From assembly GCA_000310025.1 (NCBI GenBank), contig FN649728.1, positions 2,206,758-2,222,177 of the forward strand: a DNA stretch of 15,420 bases, written 5' to 3'. Shown one piece after another: positions 1 to 7,347 of the stretch. The DNA is from Ectocarpus siliculosus (lineage: Eukaryota; Sar; Phaeophyceae; Ectocarpales; Ectocarpaceae). The position numbers and the translations under genes are program-made. The notes under the pieces are model-generated. The model ran no database searches and had not been told where the DNA came from. It was given only the letters and a program-made list of their open reading frames with translations. How positions within the stretch are numbered: the stretch's first letter is position 1; each line of letters starts with the position of its first letter.

Positions 1-400
1 GGGCTTTTCCCCCCTCCTCCCCCTGGAGCCTTTCTTAGCCCTTTTTTTCCCCCTTCACCCTTTTTTTTGTTTTTTTTCCCCTGGCCCCCCAAAATTGGGC
101 CTGGGCCCAATTGTTCTCTTTCACTTTTTTTTTCGGGTGGCCCCCCCCCCCCCCCGGGGGGGGGTTTTTCCCCCCCCACGGACACTTTTAAGGTTGGTTT
201 GGCTTGAGCGTTTTTTTTTTCGGTAACCCCCGGGAGCCATGGTTCCTTCTTCCATGCGCACCGATTATATCCTTTTCGAGCGGTATGACGTTCCCCCGGT
301 CCCCGTGCGGGGGCGGGTGTAATATTCCGCCTCCCCCCCGGGGGGGGTGCTATAAATTCGGGGTTTGGGGGGGGGGGGGGGGGGGGTTCGAAGCTTTGAG
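1..400. other. Homopolymer-rich stretch, doubtful sequence quality
   Basis: Runs of 7-18 identical bases of C, G and T alternate here (for example C15 then G8 near 147-174, and G18 near 368-386). No splice-supported coding sequence is visible. This could be genuine low-complexity DNA or a poorly resolved contig end. Confidence 0.5.
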
Positions 401-1157
401 AGCGATATATCGGGGCATGCAGCTGCGGGAAAGGAATCTGATGGTGTTGGAGGTGTTGTCTTCACGTTACAAAACCGTTCCAGTCTCTGCCCCGTACCAT
501 CTAACCTAAATAGCCGAAAAAGGGTGCACAAGTCAGTTCGTCAGATCAACAAATACAAAGAGCTGCTTTGGGGAATGCGCAAACATAACGCACCGGTATT
601 CACACGAACTATCAGCAAAACACGCGAAAACCTAGGCGAGGGAAACATGTGTTGAAGGAAAGGACGATAAGACGAGGATACACGTTCCCGGGCGGAGCGT
701 GGGGTGTGGTAGCCGTAGATGTCCCCAGGATAACGCACACCCTGGACCTTTTCTCAAAGCCCGATTCCTGAGTGTGCTGAAAATGGCGGCGTTGGGTGTT
801 GGAGGAGTCTCCATGTCGAGAGCTTTCCAAAAAACTCAAAAACCACAAAGTTGGACTGACTCCTCTTCGTTGTCGTTGTGGACTAGACTAATGGTCTAGT
901 GGTATATTCTAGCAACTTACGTACAAAAATACCCGTAGCTGTCTCAGTCTACGGTACACACGTAGACAAATACCTGTAGATAGATGTCTCAAATGTGTGC
1001 AACGTACGGCGGTACACACGTGCCCACATACCCCTGTAGCTGTTCAAAATGTTTTTTAGTTTGTATTTTTTTTTACGAACAACACAACAGACCATCTTTT
1101 ACAAAGAGGGGAGTCCGAGGTATAGCAGATGCTCGCAACTTACTGTACACCGCATAC
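401..1157. other. No gene identified (downstream of ENKD1-like exon 7)
   Basis: This is expected to be ENKD1-like intron 7 or beyond. The conserved second half of the enkurin domain was searched for on the minus strand by eye and not found. The plus-strand frame through 500-650 has a charged stretch (RQINKYKELLWGMRKHN) but no splice context or recognisable family. Confidence 0.5.
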
Positions 1158-1175
1158 CTGTAGCTGTCTGAGAGT
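900..1175. repeat. Degenerate repeat copying the exon 7 end and its 5' splice site
   Basis: 900-946 and 1119-1172 share GGTATA, GCAACTTAC, GTACA and (C/T)CGTAGCTGTCT in the same order. Partial further copies sit near 968-995 and 1026-1045 (ATACC...GTAG...TGT). On the minus strand the shared segment is the last bases of ENKD1-like exon 7 plus the start of its intron. Confidence 0.6.
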
Positions 1176-1301
1176 CTGCAGCCTCTCCTCCTCCGGCATT
1201 AGCTTCATCCCGGGGGGACAGGAAGGGTCCGGCGCTTCCGCCTTTCGACGGTCCGCTTCCCTCTCCCACTGCTCTTGCCTCGACACCAGGTACTCCGGCA
1301 C
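1158..1301 (-). CDS. ENKD1: ENKD1-like exon 7 (first half of enkurin domain)
   Basis: Acceptor gcgcacag|GTG and donor CTACAG|gtatgc. It encodes 48 codons (residues 233-280): VPEYLVSRQEQWEREADRR, then DPSCPPG and MPEEERLQTLRQLQ. This is the most diagnostic part of the enkurin domain. The remaining conserved portion (a leucine-rich helix and an IE.AI..FS-type end) should lie in a further minus-strand exon below 1158, but none is recognisable. Confidence 0.88.
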
Positions 1302-1670
1302 CTGTGCGCGCGCGTGTGTGTGTGTGTTGAATGGGCGATGAATGCCAACCCGGAGGATGTGGGAAAGCGTGAGGAACACGAGTGAGGATCAGAGGGGGGG
1401 CATGGGAGAGAAAGAGAGAGAGAGAGAGAGTGTGCTTTTTTTCTTAAATGCAAAAATGATCTATCTTAGAGTTCGTAGCTTACCCTAACCCTAACCCTCC
1501 GCCTGTAACCGCATCACGGAAAGTAGTTTTATTGGATTGAAACTGCGGGTGTTGCCATGATTCCCAGGTTACAACGTTTCCCCACGCGGCAACAAGACCA
1601 TCCTCGCCAACACCAACACCAACAGCAACGATAACGACAACAACGACAACAGCAACATCACCAACAACCA

Positions 1671-1723
<53 letters not shown>

Positions 1724-4700
1724 CCGTAGAGGCAGCGAAAAAAAAAATAAAAAAACAGGAAACAGCCCTCATGACTCACCCTGCCGTAGCTATCGTGCGT
1801 GAACGTGGTGTCCCGCTCGGACACGTCCTTCGCCTTCATCTCCGCAGCCTTCAACAAAAAAAAAAAAATACCAAGGAATCACCCCCCCCCCAAAAAATAA
1901 AATAAAACGACATGACGGTTACAACAGTTAAACGGGATTACGACTCTTATTGCTGGAAGGAGGAAAGAAGAAAATGAACGAAGATGGAAAAAAACGGTCA
2001 CGTTTGTAGGTAAAACGAGTTATCTTGCGAATGTAGACATGGGGCGGTTATTTCATGCGGGAAACGGAATCAAACAACTCTCGCGCGTTCGCTGTTCCTC
2101 ACGCCCATGACAAGCAAACACGCGAAAACTCACTGCAACATTCTGCTCACTGTCCCTAACGCTGAGCGGCGGGAGATAGCTACTTGTAGCCACACCTTCC
2201 TTTTGTTCAATGCGAAAACACAACGCCACTCGGCAAGTCATGTTCGTAGATCAGCACAATACAAAAAAAAAGGAGAGCACAGACGATGAACACATGGGGC
2301 TGGCTATCTATCGCTTTTGCAGCGTCTGCATCTCCACAGCAGCAGCGGTGGAACCACATCGGCGGACGCATAGGTTCAGTGGTGGAACGGAAATGTTTTT
2401 TTAAAGATCTGTCAGCACAGCAATAGAGGCAAACATAGGACAGACTCAATACACAAAATGAACAGAAGCTACGCAAGGCATCTTTCAAGCTGGAGACATG
2501 GACAGGATGCTGGTGCGGAGAAAGAGAAAACGATTACAATCCTCAAAAGACAGCACAACAACACTAGACATGACCCCCCGGTCGTCGCATACCCCCCCCC
2601 ACACACACACACACCTGCATCCGATTCGCAGCCACGAAGTCCCTGTCCGATCGCGGGGCTAGCTGCGCAACGTCCCCCGCTCTAGGCACCGCCTCCTTTC
2701 TTGGCGTAACCCCACAGCCGCCGCCGCCACCACCACCGAAGTGGTAGTCCGCCGCGGAGCCCCCTGCGGCACCACCACCCCCCCGCCCCCGACGGCTAGA
2801 AGAAGGAGAAGAAGCCCCTTCCTCCCGACCGTGCGAGCCGCCTCGCGAACCTTGTCAGATTGTTTTGTTGATCAACATTGCGGTCGACCACAACGTTATG
2901 TAGCGTGTTTTTTCAGAGATGGACACGCACAATACGAACATGCACACATACATGCAGGCCTACATACATACGCGCGTGTAATTTGTGATTTCCATACCCA
3001 AGAACAAACGGCAAAACTCGGCTGGTGTCTTGCCGACAGAAGATAAGCACATCAGCAAGCTATTGGTACTGGCCTCTTTTACCATTCAACGAGCTCATAT
3101 TCCAAGGTGCAGCTCCGATCGAGCGTTCGGGGATCATCGAGAGAGTTCTTTCCCACCACTCTACTCCGAACTGAGCAACAAATGAAACAGGTAAATAGCA
3201 GCCGCCGCCGCCGCCGCCGCTGCCGCTGCCGCAGCAGCAGCGCCACAAGCTCATCTCGCGACTTCACAGCAGCAACACTAGGATGGGAAGCAAACGCAAC
3301 GGCATCCCCAGCAGTGCTTGCTACAGACAGCAGCACCAGCGGCGTCGGCTCTGTACCTGAACCACCGAAGGCGGCACCGCTATCGGGAGAAGCGCAGTTC
3401 GGCGGCGGCGAAAAGGTCGACGGTCTATACATCGTCCCTGTCGCCCCGAATAGCTTCGATCCCGTCGCCGTTACCGCCCCCGCCGCGCTGTTGTTGTTTT
3501 CTTGCCGCCGCCGTACGGCCGCTTGCCGCAACTCCGTTGCCACCTGGAAGGGGAGGGGGGTAGCGTAAACGCATGCCCTTGGTTCTTAGATCAATGACCT
3601 CGCATCCCTACCATGCCGGGGAGAGGGGTATGCCGGGTTTTTGCCGGCCCAGGCTACCTTGCCCAAGGATCAACCAGAATCTGGTCATCATCCTCTCGTT
3701 TGCTTTCCGGGGGGGGGGGATGTACTCATGTTTTGAATCCTTCAGTTCAGGTGTCAGACCATTGACCATGCGTCCTCGACAGAGCATTGTTCGTTCCCAC
3801 AGGGCCGATCACCGATGGCCAATCGTCCCTTCCTACTTTGCCGGAAAGGTACCCCAAAAATGTAATCCCTACCCTATCGGAGGGGGTGACGGGGACCGTT
3901 CGGACTAGGGGTTGAAGAGGGTCGACAAACGGCACAATAAAAGCAGCCCCAGAGGCAAAGGGGGCGGGGGGTACCTTCCTGTCTCTTGGTGGAAGCGTGG
4001 GCCTGGAGAGGGGTCGATAGGGAAAACATGGTAGATATACCTCTTCTTTCTATCTCTTTTTGCTCTTTCTGGGAGGAAGTTGTGGGGGAAAGACGGCCAT
4101 GTGGTGCGTGCCCCGTGGGGGGTTGTCGGTACGCCAACCGCAGGGTTTTCAATGGTTATGATGGCCTTTGATTTCGGCGGGAGAAGGGGTCCTGCAAGAT
4201 GCACGCTTTACGGGGTGCTGCTCCTTGAGCGGCTGGCTAGCAAAAGGCGACGGGACGCGAGAGGCCGTCCGGCAACGCCGTGAGCAAAAGATTGCACAGC
4301 AGCAGAGGTTCGACAACAAGTTGAGAAAAGCGGCTTCGCGCGCGACAGGTCACTCCTTCCTTTCGCCTTTGCGCATTGTGATGTTGTATGGCTACGCCCA
4401 CCTTCTCTCGTGTGCCTCTTCGGAGGAAGTCTCGCGACGCCGGCAGTGTCTTCTCGTCGCACCCGGGTGTCTTCGTCTTTTGGCCCCAGCCACACAAAAA
4501 AAGAACAAAAAAAAGCCAGAACAATAAAAGAAGGAGAAGCACACCCACGCACAAAAACATTGCTGTCACACCTCATGATGGAAAAAAACAGGGGGGGGCC
4601 GGCATACTCTTTATGTTTGGCATGCCCTAGCGGCTTGACCATTGACCACGCGGCCTCGAGAGGACGGGGGGTTCGCATGTTCAGGCCGTGTCTTATGCGA

Positions 4701-6792
4701 ACACAGCTGTTATTGTGGATGGAGGTCTACTGGATGCCACTTGCACCGCAGGTGTCCAAGCGAGACTCTACAGCCCTATGTCTACCTCAATTTGCGGTGC
4801 ATAGAAACAAAATTGGCGCCCTAAACACAGCCGACGCCTCACGAAGCATTCAGCTTGTCAACAACAAAGGTCTACGCAGGTTTCTCAAAGCAAGCAAACA
4901 TACTGGACAAGGGATAGAATCAGCCAAGTTGGATTCAGGGTTAGGGTCTACGTGCCCCCTCCCAGGTCTTTTTTCGTAATGAACTTGCTTTCTTTGCCTG
5001 CCCCGCCTGGTCTTTTGTCGTGCTGGGCTTCCTCTCCTTGCGAAGGCATTCCAAAAAGAAAAAAAACAAACAGTTTTACCGTTTTTATACCTGGGAGATC
5101 TCCGTTCCCGTCGCACCCGCCGAGGCGAATCTGGACTTGACGTTCTTAAACTGCCGGAGCTTGAACGGCTCCGCCGGGGGTGCGGCCTCCTCTTCCCGCC
5201 GCTGCGGACCCCGGAAATCGGCCAAACACCGCGGAGCGAGTAAATACGGACGGACGCCGGTTTTTGTTTCGGATCCAACCGTGCGGACGAAACGCGCCGG
5301 TCAAACCACCTGGCTCTCATTTTGCGACGCCAACCTGAATAGACTTATTAATTATGCTTGTAAACTTGGGGCGTGTACTACTACATGTGGTACGTGCTGC
5401 TCAGAATGTGCTTCGGGGAAATAATACACTAAACGCACTGCTACTTTGTAGGCGTGCACTACTTACGGCACGTGCTGCTCAGAATGACGTCGGTGAAAAT
5501 ACACTAAACTTAACTGCTACTCGTAGGCGTATGTTCATACGGCACGCGCTGCTCAGGATGCGTGGGTTCAGAAGGTGAGGCGACAGGAGGCAGAACGTCA
5601 CATTGATCAAGCGAGAAGACACGTTAATGCATGGCGGGCTCGGCGTGCAGCGGAGAGACGGGTCGCCATGCGAAAGGAGAAAATACTTTCAAAAACAAAG
5701 CTAGGCAATGCTAGGGGGCTCTCGAAAAAAAAGGGGCGCAGCAGCAGCTTTTCAGGTGCTTTTCCCGCTTGGGAGCAGGGTGTATGGTGCGCACGGACCA
5801 ACATCCAGCAAGCGTGGGTAAAGAGGATGTTCGCTCCAAAGCAAAAGCGGGCAAAATTCCGGGGGGTGGGGGGGTCAAACCCACGGCAGGTCCAGAAAAA
5901 GCACGCCGTGCCAAAACCAAAGACGAAAACGACACAAAAATCTTTCCTACTGGATTGGATCTCCGGCTGAAGTGATACTCCAAGGGGGAGGAGGGGGGGG
6001 GGGGCTTGGGCGTGCTCTTTGTCTGCTTGTGGCAGAACGTGTGGATACTCGCCTGCCGGTTTTGCGCCTGAATCTCCTTGATGTTCGCCCTGTTGTCCAA
6101 ACGGTAGTTCTTCACAGCGGAGCCGCCACCTCGGTGCCTGCCGCGGTCGAGTATCCCCCGCCCCCCCGCATCGGTCACACACAAACGACAGCAGTGGTGC
6201 AGCGAAACACGACGTCAGCTACACTCGAACAAAGTCGGGTACTTGTACAGCAAGACTGACTCTCTGGCAGTGTTGAGAGGTCGGTCTCCTCGTTGTGTTA
6301 GGTTTCGTGTTTCGACCTGCAACCTTGATTGACACACTACCGGAGTTTCTCCAAACGTCGGAGAATTCGTTGCCAAAAACAAACACAGCTTGTGACCTAC
6401 AGCAGTGGTATGCATTGCTGTTGTCGTGGTGTTGCCTCTATACGGCAGTAACAGCAGCAGTACGAAGCAAAAAACAGTCGTCGAAGATCCAATCTTTTCC
6501 TGTGCGTTTTTTTTTTTTTTTGGAAGTGTTTGCCCGCTTCGCGGCAGGACACAACACAACAGAGCCGCCCTTGCAGCGACCACTGAACTACGCACGGTAC
6601 CGATCCTCAGCGCAGCAGCGGCAATTTGGTTCTCGCCGACGCTCGTGCTTGTATTATTCACCACCCTCACGACAGCAGTCAGAGTCATCGGACACACCTT
6701 CGATCATGATTTCCACCAGTCCCGACCGGCTGCCTCTGCAGCAGAGCCCCAACGCTGTCCTTGTAGACGGCTTCGTTGTACCGCCGGGGCAT
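1158..6792 (-). CDS. ENKD1: Enkurin-domain protein, ENKD1-like (7 exons, 3' end missing)
   Basis: Minus-strand gene with coding exons 6792-6698, 6137-6053, 5201-5091, 3543-3357, 2763-2615, 1848-1780 and 1301-1158. Together they give 840 nt, or 280 codons, with no stop. All six junctions agree in phase (2,0,0,1,0,0). Seen in the translation: a basic start; a helix with IKEIQAQNRQ (51-60); EPFKLRQFKNVKSRF (71-85); a Gly run (169-175); RDFVAANRMQ (200-209); and YGRVPEYL (230-237) followed by DPSCPPG and MPEEERLQTL (257-276). The last blocks are the N-terminal half of the enkurin domain. The block order matches ENKD1, which is about 346 residues in humans. Enkurin proteins bind microtubules; enkurin itself lines the axonemal doublet lumen, and ENKD1 acts at cilia and spindle microtubules. 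In an alga with flagellate cells a flagellar or basal-body role is the natural inference. The final ~50 residues of the domain are not found in 1-1157. The family call is strong; ENKD1 rather than another enkurin paralogue is likely. Confidence 0.85.
1483..1498. repeat. Interstitial telomere-type repeat
   Basis: CCCTAACCCTAACCCT, about 2.7 units of TTAGGG on the minus strand, lies in ENKD1-like intron 6. Shorter occurrences are at 4938-4947 and 7968-7983. Confidence 0.8.
1605..1722. repeat. (CAA)n microsatellite and degenerate flank
   Basis: AAC/CAA trinucleotides run almost without interruption from about 1673 to 1722, with a decayed CAACA-rich flank before that. It lies in ENKD1-like intron 6. 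The minus-strand poly-Val and poly-Leu frames here are artefacts of the repeat. Confidence 0.85.
1780..1848 (-). CDS. ENKD1: ENKD1-like exon 6
   Basis: Acceptor ttttgttgaag|GCT and donor GGCAGG|gtgagt. It encodes 23 codons (residues 210-232) from AAEMKAKDVSERD to SYGR. Both ends are phase 0. It leads straight into VPEYL of exon 7, giving the G-(x)-VP-YL entry of the enkurin domain. Confidence 0.82.
1849..2614 (-). other. ENKD1-like intron 5
   Basis: GT-AG intron of 766 bp. It begins (minus strand) in the (GT)7 tract and ends in a T-rich tract before ttgaag. Nothing else recognisable is inside. Confidence 0.7.
2615..2763 (-). CDS. ENKD1: ENKD1-like exon 5 (Gly run and RDFVAANRMQ)
   Basis: Acceptor tggtgccgcag|GGGG. 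It enters with two bases to complete a Gly codon and encodes residues 161-209. It contains DYHF, seven glycines, and APRSDRDFVAANRMQ; the DF(V/I)..N block sits just before the enkurin domain in ENKD1 proteins. The donor is CAG|gtgtgt and runs directly into a (GT)7 microsatellite (2601-2614). Confidence 0.75.
3197..3242. repeat. CCG/CTG/CAG trinucleotide tract in ENKD1-like intron 4
   Basis: (CCG)n followed by CTGCCG and CAGCAGCAG on the plus strand. It lies within intron 4 (2764-3356), so it is not coding in the model given. Confidence 0.8.
3357..3543 (-). CDS. ENKD1: ENKD1-like exon 4 (low-complexity linker)
   Basis: Acceptor ctccccttccag|GTGGCA and donor TTCAG|gtacag. It encodes residues 98-159 plus one base, beginning VATELRQAAVRRRQENNN and continuing into a Ser/Pro/Gly-rich linker with MYRPSTFSPPP. 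The linker is not conserved enough to recognise. The exon is supported by two good splice sites, a phase 0 entry and a phase 1 exit that match both neighbours. Confidence 0.7.
3544..5090 (-). other. ENKD1-like intron 3
   Basis: This is the longest intron (1,547 bp), phase 0, GT-AG. It contains several G runs, an interstitial TTAGGG motif, and a diverged direct repeat: ACCATTGACCATGCGTCCTCGA near 3757-3779 is echoed around 4638-4661. Open frames inside are not conserved. Confidence 0.6.
5091..5201 (-). CDS. ENKD1: ENKD1-like exon 3 (PFK...F...SRF motif)
   Basis: Acceptor gtccgcag|CGG and donor CAG|gtataa. It encodes 37 complete codons (residues 61-97). It opens with RREEEAAPPAEPFKLRQFKN and then VKSRF, a motif found upstream of the enkurin domain in this family. 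There is no ATG inside the exon, so simple ORF calling misses it. Both ends are phase 0. Confidence 0.85.
5369..5575. repeat. ~75-83-bp tandem repeat, 2.6 copies, in ENKD1-like intron 2
   Basis: Copies begin near 5369, 5452 and 5527. Each has GGCGTGxACTACT..., then GGCACGTGCTGCTCAGAATG; the first two copies also share AATACACTAAAC and CTGCTACT. On the plus strand the copies read ARAAQ(N/D), and the last one opens into an Arg/Ala-rich frame to about 5700. This may be a decayed coding repeat of a mobile element, but no family is recognised. Confidence 0.6.
6053..6137 (-). CDS. ENKD1: ENKD1-like exon 2, ending at a GC donor
   Basis: Acceptor gcggcag|G; the exon encodes residues 33-60 (HRGGGSAVKNYRLDN..., ending IQAQNRQ). 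The helix with an asparagine-rich, IKEIQ-type core is the conserved block before the PFK...F motif. No GT donor in this region keeps the reading phase. CAG|gcgagt at 6052-6051 does, so intron 2 (5202-6052) is read as a GC-AG intron. Confidence 0.75.
6698..6792 (-). CDS. ENKD1: ENKD1-like exon 1 (start codon)
   Basis: The ATG is at 6792-6790, with an in-frame TAG four codons upstream (6804-6802), so the start is well bounded. The exon encodes residues 1-31, beginning MPRRYNEAVYKDSVGALLQ, and ends with two bases (AG) at donor AAG|gtgtgt. The SVGALLQ stretch resembles the short N-terminal block of ENKD1 homologues. The exon joins exon 2 in phase 2, completing an Arg codon. Confidence 0.75.
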
Positions 6793-7304
6793 GTTGCCTT
6801 CCTAAGCTTGCCTCCTGAGCCCCAGCAATTGCTTTGTCGAGATATGCACCACCTACCTAGTAAAGCAGAGCGGACGTGTCTCCGATTTGAAACTTGGCCG
6901 TTACAAAAGCGGGGGCTAAATCGGCGGCCACGCCTGTCTGCTGTCTGGCTCCAGGCAAGCGTAGAAATACTAGCCTTCTGGTGGTGGGGGAATTAAATAT
7001 CTACACCAGATGTCCTCTCTCTCGGGTCCCTTTGGTGTGAGATGAGGCAGCAGAGCATCGGACTACACGGACCCCCGCCGGGGAGTGTGGGAACCGGAGA
7101 TGGTATTGTGCCCCCCCGGCGACTAGACCACGCCCCAAAGAATATGACTCTTATAAAACCTGGTTTTATAAGGGATAAGAGTCATATTCTTTGCCACGCC
7201 CCCCGCCAATATTCCACTTCGTCGTGCCTCCTCTCCGAGTTCACCCCCCCCCCCAGTACCGTGAGAGGTGAACCAACCCATGGGTATACGACGACGACGG
7301 GCCT
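6793..7304. promoter_or_regulatory. Shared divergent promoter region, ENKD1-like / NOL8-like
   Basis: 512 bp separate the two start codons, which face away from each other, so this interval must hold both 5' UTRs and both core promoters unless a non-coding 5' exon lies elsewhere. It is not open in a conserved frame. The only obvious TATA-like motifs are the mirrored pair inside the palindrome at 7136-7193. The region also has several C-rich or G-rich runs (7111-7117, 7247-7255). Confidence 0.6.
7136..7193. mobile_element. 58-bp palindromic insertion with 8-bp flanking repeats
   Basis: The left arm starts CAAAGAATATGACTCTTAT and the right arm ends with its reverse complement. Inside, CTTATAAAACC-T-GGTTTTATAAG forms a second perfect hairpin with a one-base loop; the right arm carries seven extra bases. 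CCACGCCC lies directly on both sides (7128-7135 and 7194-7201), as expected of a target-site duplication. An 8-bp duplication and ends beginning CA would fit a hAT-type miniature element, but 58 bp is very short and family membership is inference. Confidence 0.65.
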
Positions 7305-7347
7305 ATGACTGCAGAGCGAGGAGACGATGCCGGGGTCAGGCTCCACG
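7305..7347 (+). CDS. NOL8: NOL8-like exon 1 (start codon and start of RNP2)
   Basis: ATG at 7305, with an in-frame TGA at 7269-7271. The exon encodes MTAERGDDAGVRLH plus one base and ends at the strong donor CACG|gtaagc. Joined to exon 2 it completes a Val codon and restores RNP2 as RLHVGGL across the 1,309-bp intron. This reconstruction is the main evidence for so short an exon. Confidence 0.85.

Noticed and set aside
1480-1857. Minus-strand frame with a long poly-Val stretch
   Set aside because: Poly-Val comes from the (CAA)n repeat. Only 1780-1848 is an exon.
3905-4678. Minus-strand frames of about 100-156 codons in ENKD1-like intron 3
   Set aside because: They lack splice context in the gene phase and have no recognisable domain. 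Skipping them gives a perfect phase 0 join between exons 3 and 4.
6295-6996. 233-codon plus-strand frame
   Set aside because: It runs antisense across ENKD1-like exon 1 and intron 1, with low-complexity composition and no family match.
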